Of a stretch of 64,000 nucleotides of DNA, positions 17,310-26,056 are shown piece by piece. Both the position numbers and the translations under genes were made by a program. Location of the stretch: positions 1 to 64,000 of the forward strand of contig NZ_CAJUHF010000007.1 of the NCBI RefSeq assembly GCF_910585845.1. The letters run 5' to 3'. Source of the stretch: an uncultured Bacteroides sp. (GTDB lineage: Bacteria; Bacteroidota; Bacteroidia; Bacteroidales; Bacteroidaceae). The notes beneath the pieces were generated by a model that was not told where the DNA came from, ran no database searches, and was given only the letters and a program-made list of their open reading frames with translations. Positions within the stretch are counted from its first letter, which is position 1, and each line of letters opens with the position of its first letter.

Positions 17310-18434
17310 TCAATACTGGCTGATGTCAATAGTCGTTATACCGGTCAAGCTTTTCAATTCAAATCCGGTAGAATTCCAGCTCTCGATAAGAACCTCCTTT
17401 TCTTCCGGGGTGCCATACATATGGTTGCCACCTGCTCTATAGGATTCTGTCGTTCCATCTCCCCAAGTGACAATGCCAAATACATTGCCTCCTGAAAAAG
17501 TTGGCAGTTCGAAACTTTCCGTGTTGTGCACAAAACGCAAAACGCCATGTCCTTCGGGAACTTCCAGCTGGTCCGACTCCTGATTCAATGATATAGTCTG
17601 TGTCTGGTCCGGAATAAATTCAAGTCCATTCGAGGTAAGTACCAGATGGAATATGTATTGATAGCCACTTTTCATTTCCACTTCAGGCAAACGGCTTTGA
17701 TACTCCTTTCCGTCAATCTGTGCTTTCAGGAAAGCAGTCTCCACTTTTGTCGAGAATGGTATGGCCCACATGCGCGGCAAATCATTGCTCCAGCCTTGCG
17801 ATGTTACGGTCTGATTGACCGCTACGGTTACCGGCTTCTGACTTGTGCCGGTAATCTTTCCGTTTTCGATGTGCAGCGTTCCGGCAGTATAGACTTTATC
17901 ACCATACAGGCTGATACTTTGCAGCTGTCCGGCACCTTCATAGCCTTGATTGCTGATGTTGAGGGTGAACAGCGAAAGCGCATGCTTCATGGTGAGTTTT
18001 GCCTTATAACTGGTATACGACACCGGAACGGCATTTCCGGAATAAAGCACATCCTGCTGCGCCGAGATGTCGACAGGGATTTGCGTCAAGTCCGTAATCT
18101 GTGAAGTATAAGGTGCATACGCATATATAAAAGTACGTTCGCCTTCACTAAGGGCTATCTTTGGGGTGGTTTCCCATTTACTGCCGGAGTAGGTTCCTTT
18201 TATATTGTCTATCAGGTTGGGAGCATCCACTTTGTTATAGGTTTTCGCCCAGACATTCATTTCATTCCCGTTTGTGAAGGAGGTGGTCACGTCGGCCCGT
18301 GTCAGGATGTCGGTTTCTATCTCCACATTGACTCCATTTCCCACTACAGGAATATCTTCATTGGAATCGGAACTGCATGCTTGCAAAAAGACTGCCACAC
18401 CAGTCCATATAATATATGAAATCTTTCTCATCAC
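17310..18434 (-). CDS. Fimbrillin-family (Mfa-like) lipoprotein
   Basis: A 374-residue lipoprotein with lipobox VFLQACSSDS (Cys19 or 20). The body follows the Bacteroidales fimbrillin/Mfa_like_1 pattern: ILTRADVTTSFTNGNEMNVW, FIYAYAPYTSQ, an AKLTMKHALSLFTLNI strand and FHLVLTSNGLEF. After a linker the C-terminal 60 residues carry a WGDGTTESYRAGGNHMY (PKD/26-residue-repeat-like) segment and end in GITTIDISQY. Such proteins are surface pilins or pilus-like adhesins. It is the last gene of the susC-susD-lipoprotein-C10 unit, 4 bp after the peptidase gene. Confidence 0.75.
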   Translation of the reverse strand: MMRKISYIIWTGVAVFLQACSSDSNEDIPVVGNGVNVEIETDILTRADVTTSFTNGNEMNVWAKTYNKVDAPNLIDNIKGTYSGSKWETTPKIALSEGERTFIYAYAPYTSQITDLTQIPVDISAQQDVLYSGNAVPVSYTSYKAKLTMKHALSLFTLNISNQGYEGAGQLQSISLYGDKVYTAGTLHIENGKITGTSQKPVTVAVNQTVTSQGWSNDLPRMWAIPFSTKVETAFLKAQIDGKEYQSRLPEVEMKSGYQYIFHLVLTSNGLEFIPDQTQTISLNQESDQLEVPEGHGVLRFVHNTESFELPTFSGGNVFGIVTWGDGTTESYRAGGNHMYGTPEEKEVLIESWNSTGFELKSLTGITTIDISQY

Positions 18435-18438
18435 TTTT

Positions 18439-20058
18439 CTATTTTACGAGTTCAACAGACTTTATTTCATCCACACATTGCAGTGTAAGCACATTCTTAC
18501 CGGCAGGCAGTGAGGACGCATTGATTTGCAGTTGAGGCAATGGCTCCAGTTTTCCACTATAAAGCAGACGCCCCTGCTCGTCGGTCAGGGTGTAGCTGAC
18601 ATTGTGTTTGGTTTGGAAAGTGAAAGTCCGGGTCGTACGGTTGAAGGTAACAGAAGTGGTTTCTTCAAGGCTTTTCCAAGGCTCTACTACAATTTTGAAT
18701 CCTTGTGTCAATAGGGTGTTGCTCTTGGAATCATTTACCGTAATTTCCACCTCCCATTGCGCTTGGTTGCTTAATCGTAATATTTCCGTGGTCTTCAGCA
18801 GATTGTTCTCTATCACAAACGGAACAGACTTTCCGTTTACTCCTTCCACGCGGACGGTGTATGAGTCTTTGGGCAGTTCGTTGTTTACAAACACTTGGCC
18901 CACTACGGCTCCTGCCGGCAGTCCTTCTTCAATATGGTTATTGCTCAGTGAAATGCTTTTCAATATCTGGTCGGCTGCTCCTATACCGACAATCACCACA
19001 TGCGATGCGTCATAGTCCATCTGCATGGTGGCGTCACGCAAATTGTCTATCGAAAAGTTTCCATTTCCATAGCCGCCCCATCCCCAGTTGACATGGAAGT
19101 GACCATCTCCATCATATCCGTCAATATTGAAACTATGTCCGGCACTTTTCTTAGAGTCTATTGCATTATATACCAAAGCCCGTCCGGCACTCAGTTCGTT
19201 AATCAGAAGCTGTTCCCAGTCGTCAGTGTACCGGTCACGCCAGATATACTGCACATCTTCCGGATACGAGAAATAACTCTTCAGGGCATTACTGATACGG
19301 TTGACATCGGTACTTGGAATACCCGAACCATCTACTCCGTAATCCATCCTGACACTCATTCCTGCATGATAGAGCAACCGGGCTACTTCGTCGTATTTGT
19401 TGCTTCCGGCCATAATCTCATCCCAGTTGTACGCTCTCTCTGCGTCGAAGTCGATGCTTAATCCGCCATAATTGGAAGCTGTGTAGCTTATGCTTCCTTT
19501 GGGTCGTGAAGGATAACGGTGTACACTCATGGCTTGTCCCATGGCAACAGCCACACATCCCACTACGGCATTTTCGCCATTCCGTCCCGGACAATAAGCA
19601 TTGTAGGGAGCGGGCTGGTTCCAATTCACTTTAATCAAAGGTTCTATGGTCGCTCCGGATGCCCGTGTTTGCAACCAAGTATTATGCTGCCATTGTGGGT
19701 GTACCTTCGTAATTCTGGAGGCAATCCGGTTCACTTCTGTAGCATAGCTGTCCAGCATAAACATCATGTTGTCCGGTATAAGCTTGCGTTCCAGATTTCC
19801 GGTATATGAATAGGCAATGATCGGTTTTGCCACATCATCTCCGGAAACAACCACCCATCCTTGCGGAGCAAGATTGACAATGTAACAGCCGTTCTTTTCA
19901 TTTCCTACGCCTGTAACATCATGAACGCTTACTTGCAACGATGTGCGGTTCTTGATATATCGCACAGCCATCTCGCCAGCCTGTGTGGCTGTCACCTCCT
20001 TGGCTTGCAAAGAGACGGTAAAAAGCAGAATAAAAACAGAAAGCAGATATCTTCTCAT
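18439..20058 (-). CDS. C10-family (streptopain-like) cysteine peptidase
   Basis: A 539-residue secreted cysteine peptidase. The signal peptide ends near residue 19 (SVFILLFTVSLQA), followed by a propeptide of the Spi/inhibitor type (residues about 20-130). The mature domain has catalytic Cys168 in NAVVGCVAVAMGQAM and His308 in KSAGHSFNIDGYDGDGHF, followed by HVNWGWGGYGNG, the C10 signature. The C-terminal 85 residues resemble a type IX sorting tail (SYTLTDEQGRLLYSGKL ... LPAGKNVLTLQ), so export via the PorU/PorV system is plausible. It belongs to the complete SusCD operon. A stem-loop separates it from the gene upstream. Confidence 0.88.
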   Translation of the reverse strand: MRRYLLSVFILLFTVSLQAKEVTATQAGEMAVRYIKNRTSLQVSVHDVTGVGNEKNGCYIVNLAPQGWVVVSGDDVAKPIIAYSYTGNLERKLIPDNMMFMLDSYATEVNRIASRITKVHPQWQHNTWLQTRASGATIEPLIKVNWNQPAPYNAYCPGRNGENAVVGCVAVAMGQAMSVHRYPSRPKGSISYTASNYGGLSIDFDAERAYNWDEIMAGSNKYDEVARLLYHAGMSVRMDYGVDGSGIPSTDVNRISNALKSYFSYPEDVQYIWRDRYTDDWEQLLINELSAGRALVYNAIDSKKSAGHSFNIDGYDGDGHFHVNWGWGGYGNGNFSIDNLRDATMQMDYDASHVVIVGIGAADQILKSISLSNNHIEEGLPAGAVVGQVFVNNELPKDSYTVRVEGVNGKSVPFVIENNLLKTTEILRLSNQAQWEVEITVNDSKSNTLLTQGFKIVVEPWKSLEETTSVTFNRTTRTFTFQTKHNVSYTLTDEQGRLLYSGKLEPLPQLQINASSLPAGKNVLTLQCVDEIKSVELVK

Positions 20059-20078
20059 AGCTTAATTTTAAAGCAAAC

Positions 20079-20108
20079 AAGAGAGTTCCGTAAAAGGGAC
20101 TCTCTTGC
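20079..20108 (-). terminator. Stem-loop between the Calx-beta lipoprotein and C10 peptidase genes
   Basis: CAAGAGAGTTCC pairs with GGGACTCTCTTG (one G-U pair) around a 6-base loop. On the minus strand T-rich sequence follows the stem. In mid-operon it may be an attenuator or RNA-stability element that lowers expression of the peptidase and fimbrillin-type genes. Confidence 0.55.
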
Positions 20109-20127
20109 CTGTATTAATTATATGTAT

Positions 20128-21030
20128 TTACTTTTTCTCCATACGGATATCAGCATATGGGTTACCCCATCGGCCTCTAAGTTCACCAATATTGCCTTGG
20201 TCATACTCATGAACGGCAATACCCATAATATGGTCTGTAGTATCGAACTCAATCGTGTCAAATGTATCGTTGTACGTTCCCGGAATAACAGCATCGGCGG
20301 CTTCACGTCCATTGGGGTCCATCGGAGTTACCCAAACGGCACCGGTAAAGCTTCCGAAGTTGTAGGCTGCATAGAAGTAGCCGGCTACAATATTCACCTG
20401 GCCGTTTCTGCTGTATTCGAGTACCCAAGGAACATCGTTTTCGTAGCCTTGCGGAGAGATATAACCTGAACAAACGAGATATTTCTCGTGATTGCTTTCC
20501 TCACCATCGTCCGTAATGGTGACATCCCATGAAACTTGATTGCCGGTTACTACGTCGGTAGCAGTCAGTGTCCAAGCGCCAAAGAGTTTGAAGTAAGGAT
20601 TCTTGTCCACGTCGCACAACACAACGTTGCAGCTTCCGTTTGTGCCGACCGTTGCCCCTTCTACGCTGGCAATGGCTATGGTAAATTGACGGTCATCGTT
20701 TTCTTCGTTTCCGTCATCTATCACCAGCACTTCTACATCGAAAGTCTCGTCATCGGAATCAACCGGGATATTGATCGTTTCGCCGGTCACCATATAGTGT
20801 CCTTCGGAGATGGCTGTTCCGTCGGTCACCTTCAGTTGTACACGTATATCACCATTGCGCTCACCTTCTACCTTGATAGGTATCTTCACCATTCCGGCAC
20901 TTTCGGCAAACGAGAATTCTGCCTGTGTAAACGACACGGTTGCATTGGTAGTGTTCATGTCGTCATCACTGGAGCAAGCGGTAAACAAAATGCTTACCAT
21001 TGCCAACAAATATATATAGACTGATTTCAT
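20128..21030 (-). CDS. Calx-beta-domain lipoprotein
   Basis: A 300-residue lipoprotein with lipobox SILFTACSSDDD (Cys19). Residues about 30-140 form a Calx-beta-like domain (VSFTQAEFSFAESAGMVKIP, then VDSDDETFDVEVLVIDDGNE), a beta-sandwich often found in extracellular binding proteins. The C-terminal domain (residues about 150-300; FKLFGAWTLTATDVVTGNQV) is beta-rich and of unknown type. It is placed third in the unit, after SusC and SusD, where surface glycan- or peptide-binding lipoproteins usually sit. Ligand unknown. Confidence 0.75.
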   Translation of the reverse strand: MKSVYIYLLAMVSILFTACSSDDDMNTTNATVSFTQAEFSFAESAGMVKIPIKVEGERNGDIRVQLKVTDGTAISEGHYMVTGETINIPVDSDDETFDVEVLVIDDGNEENDDRQFTIAIASVEGATVGTNGSCNVVLCDVDKNPYFKLFGAWTLTATDVVTGNQVSWDVTITDDGEESNHEKYLVCSGYISPQGYENDVPWVLEYSRNGQVNIVAGYFYAAYNFGSFTGAVWVTPMDPNGREAADAVIPGTYNDTFDTIEFDTTDHIMGIAVHEYDQGNIGELRGRWGNPYADIRMEKK

Positions 21031-21056
21031 TGCTATTTTATAACTTTAAAGATGAA

Positions 21057-22595
21057 TTAATAACCAGGATTTTGCTGTCCGTCCAACTGCGGGTTAGACT
21101 GGATTTCCGTTGCAGGGATAGGCCATACCATACGATAGTCGCCCGGTTGATAAGAGAGAGTCTTGCCGGCATTGACAAAGAATCCTTCTATGTCCGGACT
21201 GATAGGATAAGAGCTGTCGCGCGTAAAGCCTTCATTCCAACGGCGCAAGTCACTCAAACGGAATCCTTCGCCAATCAGTTCTTTCAGACGCTCGTCACGG
21301 ATAGCTTGCGTCAAGGCGTTACCGCTCAGGTTCACGTTCTCATAGCCGACGATACGGTTGGCACGCAGAGTATTCAGGTATTGGTTGGCTTTCGTTGCGT
21401 TGTTGCTTGCAGCGGCAGCTTCGGCAGCCACCAGGTACATTTCGCTCAGGCGGAAAGGTTTCATCATGTTCACAAAGTTGGGTTGTGAACCGGTTTTCAG
21501 ACTTTCGTTACCCGGGAACTTGTTGAATACATAAGCCGGTGCCGACACACCGTTGGAAGTCAGTTTGTTATAAAGCTTGAAGAAAACTTCGAAACGGATA
21601 TCATTGTCGTCATACATGTTCAGCATAGTAAAAGAAGGAATGTACCAAGCTGATTCTTCGTTGGCCGACAGATAATATTGTCCACCTGTAGAACTGCCCA
21701 ACTCCGTATTGCTCATAAAAGGACGGAAAATGATCTCAGAACCTTCATCTGTGCTCCACATAGATGCATAATTGTTGAGGCTGCACAAGCTGTAGGCAGA
21801 TTTGCCTATCACCTCTTCGGCTTTGCTCAATGCTGTAGCGTTGTCACCTTTCAACAAGGCGATACGGGCTTGCAAGGCCAAGACTACATCCGATGTAAGA
21901 TAGACAGAATTGGCTGTCGGGGCATTGCTGGTGGCAGAAGCCTCAAAAGTAGTCAATGCAGTATATGCGATGTTCAAATCATCTGCAATCCGCTGATAAC
22001 TTTCGTCCTGTGTGCTACGTGATGGATATACGTTACGGTCTGCCGTAGGATAATACACAGTTACCAAAGGTACACCTTGTGCAGCTACTTGTGCGTTGGC
22101 CGATGAATAAGTGTTGCAGAAGTGATCTACCAACCAGTAGTAGCAGTAAGCTCTGACGAAGTGTGCTTCACCATTATAACGGTTCAACTCCAGCATTTGT
22201 GCTTCGCTCCAACCTTCGTTACCGCTCAGTTGATCCATCTTTCCGATGATATAATTGGCTGAGTTGATTATCGAATATATAGAGGACCACATCGATTCGA
22301 CATCTTTGTCGGAAGAGAGAAGCAATCCGTTGGCGAAGGTTCCTACCTGATTACCGTTACCGATGATTCCCTGGAAAATATCCATCTGAATCTCTTGATT
22401 GTTAATCCAAGCACCGGATGTAATGGAACGCATGCTCGAATAGAGACCATTGCGGAAACGTTTGCAATCATTCAGTGTCTGTATGGCAGTTTGGTCGTCA
22501 AGGCTACCGTATGGCTTCTTGTCCATGTCGCACGAAGCCAGCAAACCACCGACCATTAATAATGCAATAAATATCTTTTTCATATTTTTATTCAT
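21057..22595 (-). CDS. SusD/RagB-family surface lipoprotein of the complete locus
   Basis: A 512-residue lipoprotein, the lid of the SusC channel. It has a lipobox (LMVGGLLASCDMD), N-terminal SusD helices (DCKRFRNGLYSSMRS) and TPR-like elements (NRYNGEAHFVRAYCYYWLVD), the usual ALQARIALLKGD, and C-terminal LRRWNEGFTRD and NPGY ending typical of the family. Start ATG at 22595 (MNKNMKK); the ATG four codons later is an alternative. It lies 20 bp after susC. Substrate specificity cannot be read, but the linked C10 peptidase suggests peptide or protein ligands. Confidence 0.92.
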   Translation of the reverse strand: MNKNMKKIFIALLMVGGLLASCDMDKKPYGSLDDQTAIQTLNDCKRFRNGLYSSMRSITSGAWINNQEIQMDIFQGIIGNGNQVGTFANGLLLSSDKDVESMWSSIYSIINSANYIIGKMDQLSGNEGWSEAQMLELNRYNGEAHFVRAYCYYWLVDHFCNTYSSANAQVAAQGVPLVTVYYPTADRNVYPSRSTQDESYQRIADDLNIAYTALTTFEASATSNAPTANSVYLTSDVVLALQARIALLKGDNATALSKAEEVIGKSAYSLCSLNNYASMWSTDEGSEIIFRPFMSNTELGSSTGGQYYLSANEESAWYIPSFTMLNMYDDNDIRFEVFFKLYNKLTSNGVSAPAYVFNKFPGNESLKTGSQPNFVNMMKPFRLSEMYLVAAEAAAASNNATKANQYLNTLRANRIVGYENVNLSGNALTQAIRDERLKELIGEGFRLSDLRRWNEGFTRDSSYPISPDIEGFFVNAGKTLSYQPGDYRMVWPIPATEIQSNPQLDGQQNPGY

Positions 22596-22615
22596 ATAAA
22601 ATGTCTCTTGTTTAT

Positions 22616-25603
22616 TTAAAATGCTAATTCTACGCCAAATACAAATTGACGGGTGTTAGGATAGTTGAAGCGAACAAGGTTAGTGTCCGGTTCCGGGTCG
22701 AATCCGCGGAATTTGGTCCAAGTCAGCAGGTTACGTCCGATGGCGAAGACATTGACGCGATTGAATCCAGTGCGCTTCAACAGTGAAGAAGGCAACGTAT
22801 ATTGCAAGGTGATGTTCTTCAAGCGCAGGAAAGAAGCGTTTTCTACCAAGTGAGAATCGAACTGGATAGCTTCTCCCAGTTTGGGAATGTCCGTTACATC
22901 ACCCGGTTTCGTCCAGATATTCAACATGCGTACTGACTGGTTGACAGATTGTCCTTGGTCAGCATTTTCAATAAAGTAACTATCATTATTAATCATGTAT
23001 TTCTTGCCCGACCAAGAGAATTCAGCATTCAGTGAGAGTCCTTTCCATGACAATTCCGTTCCGAAACCACCGGTGTAGGGGGCGAAGCGGCTCTTGCCAA
23101 TCAATACGGCATCTTCTTCCTCATTGTAAACCTTAGTCAAGTTACCGTTCTTGTCATACCACATCGGCTTACCGTCACGTGAGTCTACACCTGCATAGCG
23201 AACCTGATACAATTCACCTGCGTCGTGCCCGATCTTGTACATCAAACCATAGTTGGGCATAGCAAATTCATCGCGACCGTCAAACAGTTCTACGATTTCG
23301 TTGTGGTTGTAGTTGAAGTTTGCCTTGACAGCCCAGTAGAAGTCGTTGCTGTTGATGAGGTCTAACTTGAAATCCAAATCAACACCTTGATTAACCATAG
23401 AACCTACATTACCCCAACCGGAGCTGAAACCAGTCGTATAAGAATAAGGTATTTCCATCAACATGTCTTCAGTCTTCTTGTGATAGTAGTCCACGTTCAT
23501 GCTCAAACGGTCAAAGACACGGAAAGAGATACCAATATTGGCAGCTTTCACGGTTTCCCAAGTCAAGTCATAGTTGCTGGCTTGTGAGATACCCAGTGTG
23601 GCATCACTGTTATAGGTATTAGAACCGCTACCTATCAGACCGAAGTAGCCATAGTTGTCGATACCAGAGTTACCGGTAGTACCGTAGCTTGCTTTTACAG
23701 ACAGCTCGTTTACCCAATCGGCAGCATCCATAAAGCGCTCTTTCTTCACATCCCACTTCGCGCCGAAAGAGTAGAACGTAGACCAGCGGTGGTCGGGAGC
23801 GAACAAGGAGCTGGCATCGCGACGGATGGTGAAGTCTGCATAATATTTTTCGTTGTAGTTGTAGTTTCCGTTGAAGAAATAAGAGTTGAATACGGTTTCA
23901 CTCATTGAATCCGACAAATCAGAGATTGATACGGTTGTACCTTGGTTCAGTCTCATCTGGCGCACATCGGTATGTCCGGTTGCGTATGCACCGAAACTGC
24001 GGTCTTTAGTAATGATGGCTTCCTGTCCGGCCAGTAATGCTACATTGTGATCTTTCACATGGAACTTATATTCAGCCGTGTTCGTGTAAGTGAAAGAATA
24101 ATAGCGTCGGAAACTTTGTTGGCTGCTACCGCTACGGGCTGCAATATTGTCTCCCATTCCTGTAACAATGGCATCATAGGGATATACCTGATGTTTGAGG
24201 GTATAGTCGAAGGCATCCAAAGCCTGCTGTGCGCGCACGGTCAATCCTTTGATCGGAGTCAGCTCTTCAAACAGGTTGATGTTACCGGAAACAATGTCAC
24301 GGATGGTTTTTCGGTTGTCATTCACGAAAGAAGGAGTTGTCCAGCTCCCCGTATAGTGCAGTCTCTTGGCTTTGGCCCCGCGTATAAGCTGACCATTTTC
24401 TATCGTATATTCATAAGGAGTATCATATGGCAATGCCAGACGGGAGAAAGTTACCGGATTCTGTACATAAAGGTTGCTTCTGTCCTCATTCTCAGAATTC
24501 ACTTCATAACGGTTGTATCCTAAATTACTTTGCATGCCGACTTTCAACCATTTGTTGACATTAGACGTGAAGTTGAAACGCAAGGCTTCACGACGCATGC
24601 CGGATTGTTCGATGATACCTTCCTGCTCGTGGTGGTTCAAAGAGAGGTAATAAGAGACGTTTTCACCACCTCCGTTTACCGAAGCATCCAGTGTATAGGT
24701 AGGAGCTGTCTTGAACATTTCGTCTTTCCAGTCGGTAGAAACGCCATATTGATTTACAAGAGTCTTGATTTCCTCTGAAACAGGCACTCCAATCATATCG
24801 CGGAACTGAACATATTGTTTGGCATCCATCATGTCCATCTTGTCGTCCACCATCTTGGATACACCATATTGGGCGCGCAGAGTTACTGTAGCTTTTTGGT
24901 TGAGCTTACCTTTCTTACTGGTAATCACAATAACGCCATTGGCAGCACGCGAACCATAGATAGAAGTGGAAGCTGCATCTTTAAGAACTGTGATGTTCTC
25001 AATGTCAGCCGGGTTCAGGGAGTTGAACAGGGTTGATGTAATAGGTGCACCATCCAAGATGAACAACGGTGTGGTAGAAGCGTTCAGTGAGTTTACACCA
25101 CGCAAACGAATGGTTGCTGATTTCGAGGGGTCACCAGAAGAGGATAGTACGGACAGACCGGAAACCTGTCCGGAAAGGGCGTCCGTGAAGTTTGCAGTCA
25201 CCACCTTTTCCAGTTTCTTATTATTAACGGTAGCAACAGAACCAACAACTGACCCGATTTTCTTTCCTGTACCATATCCAGTGATTACGACTTCTTCAAG
25301 TAGCTCTGAATCAGGCTTTAAAATAACATTCACACTCGGTTTGATAGCCACTTCCTGCGTCTGCATACCTATATAAGATATCTGCAAAGTCTTCGCGGAA
25401 CTTGGTACGCCCGATAAAGTAAAATCACCATCCACACCGGTAATAGTACCAATCTGAGTACCTTTTACCAATACAGAGGCTCCAATAACTGGCTGCCCAT
25501 CTTCTTCAGAAATCACAACACCTGTGACCGTCTGAGTTTGAGCAGTTGCTAGGCCTATTCCGACAAAAAGACAGGCCAATAACAGCATTAATTTTCTTTT
25601 CAT
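22616..25603 (-). CDS. SusC/RagA-family TonB-linked outer-membrane transporter (complete copy)
   Basis: A 995-residue TonB-dependent transporter, the only complete SusC in the window. A signal peptide (residues 1-21) is followed by a CarboxypepD_reg-like domain (about 25-100; VTGVVISEEDGQPVIGASVL), a conserved ELLEEVVITGYGTGKK segment, a plug (LSGQVSGLSVLSSSGDPSKS, RLRGVNSLNASTTPLFILDG, KDAASTSIYGSRAANGVIVI) and a 22-strand barrel ending in a terminal Phe (FGVELAF). Codons 68-89 coincide with the 66-bp sequence that also begins the two start-less SusC genes at 30.6 and 40.2 kb. It is first gene of a susC-susD-lipoprotein-C10-fimbrillin unit. Confidence 0.93.
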   Translation of the reverse strand: MKRKLMLLLACLFVGIGLATAQTQTVTGVVISEEDGQPVIGASVLVKGTQIGTITGVDGDFTLSGVPSSAKTLQISYIGMQTQEVAIKPSVNVILKPDSELLEEVVITGYGTGKKIGSVVGSVATVNNKKLEKVVTANFTDALSGQVSGLSVLSSSGDPSKSATIRLRGVNSLNASTTPLFILDGAPITSTLFNSLNPADIENITVLKDAASTSIYGSRAANGVIVITSKKGKLNQKATVTLRAQYGVSKMVDDKMDMMDAKQYVQFRDMIGVPVSEEIKTLVNQYGVSTDWKDEMFKTAPTYTLDASVNGGGENVSYYLSLNHHEQEGIIEQSGMRREALRFNFTSNVNKWLKVGMQSNLGYNRYEVNSENEDRSNLYVQNPVTFSRLALPYDTPYEYTIENGQLIRGAKAKRLHYTGSWTTPSFVNDNRKTIRDIVSGNINLFEELTPIKGLTVRAQQALDAFDYTLKHQVYPYDAIVTGMGDNIAARSGSSQQSFRRYYSFTYTNTAEYKFHVKDHNVALLAGQEAIITKDRSFGAYATGHTDVRQMRLNQGTTVSISDLSDSMSETVFNSYFFNGNYNYNEKYYADFTIRRDASSLFAPDHRWSTFYSFGAKWDVKKERFMDAADWVNELSVKASYGTTGNSGIDNYGYFGLIGSGSNTYNSDATLGISQASNYDLTWETVKAANIGISFRVFDRLSMNVDYYHKKTEDMLMEIPYSYTTGFSSGWGNVGSMVNQGVDLDFKLDLINSNDFYWAVKANFNYNHNEIVELFDGRDEFAMPNYGLMYKIGHDAGELYQVRYAGVDSRDGKPMWYDKNGNLTKVYNEEEDAVLIGKSRFAPYTGGFGTELSWKGLSLNAEFSWSGKKYMINNDSYFIENADQGQSVNQSVRMLNIWTKPGDVTDIPKLGEAIQFDSHLVENASFLRLKNITLQYTLPSSLLKRTGFNRVNVFAIGRNLLTWTKFRGFDPEPDTNLVRFNYPNTRQFVFGVELAF
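25337..25402 (-). repeat. Putative inversion site inside the complete susC (66 bp)
   Basis: This stretch (minus strand, starting agttccgcgaagactttgca) is identical over 66 bp to 40198-40263 and has one mismatch to 30606-30671, both in the opposite orientation. Against the 30.6-kb copy similarity runs 8 bp further, to 25329. It encodes SSAKTLQISYIGMQTQEVAI and KP in the same frame in all three genes. Outside it the sequences diverge at once. Inverted copies in the same reading frame beside a tyrosine recombinase gene fit a site-specific inversion site; the crossover point within it is unknown. Confidence 0.85.
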
Positions 25604-25659
25604 AAATTCTCTCTTAAAGTTTAACTTTACATTAATTGTTTCTTTACTCTAACAAAATG

Positions 25660-25689
25660 CAAATATATTAATAAAACTGAAATAAACAA
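25660..25689 (-). promoter_or_regulatory. Promoter of the complete susC operon
   Basis: On the minus strand TTG (25689-25687) lies about 19-20 bp before TATATTTG (25667-25660), an excellent Bacteroides -33/-7 pair. It sits 57 bp upstream of the susC ATG. No comparable promoter was found before the two silent susC genes. Confidence 0.65.
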
Positions 25690-26056
25690 TTATTTCCTTG
25701 AAAAAACCTTGTGATTCTGTCATTTTGTTAAAACATAGGCGCTTTTTATGCTCTAAAGCATATTTTCAGCTTTTAAAATATGCAATTTGAGATATAGATA
25801 GTGTCACTATGAAATGCACATTGAGGTTTCATTTCTTAATAAAAATGCCGATTGTTAATCTAAAACTGTTAAAAAGGAAGCGAAATAGGATTAAATTGAA
25901 AGGCATTTGATGCGGATTCACCTTTTTTTGCAAAGGATTTAGCATGCAGAAATTGCCTCCTCAACATCGTTTTTGCAGTTATTAAGTCTCCAAAATTTCC
26001 CCCGTTGTACATTATATCGTCTTCTTTGTTCATGGTATTAACTTAAAAGATGAAAA
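25690..26056. other. Intergenic region between susC and the recombinase, with dyads
   Basis: AT-rich and non-coding. It contains a 9-bp perfect dyad (GCATATTTT at 25758-25766 with AAAATATGC at 25775-25783) and a 13-bp near-palindrome ATAGTGTCACTAT about 40 bp further on. These could bind a regulator of the susC operon or the recombinase. No promoter for the recombinase is convincing. Confidence 0.4.

Noticed and set aside
17278..17325. Two copies of GAAATCAATACTGGC as a possible attachment site
   Set aside because: The 16-bp direct repeat lies at the end of a lipoprotein gene with no integrase or element boundaries nearby; a local slippage duplication is enough.
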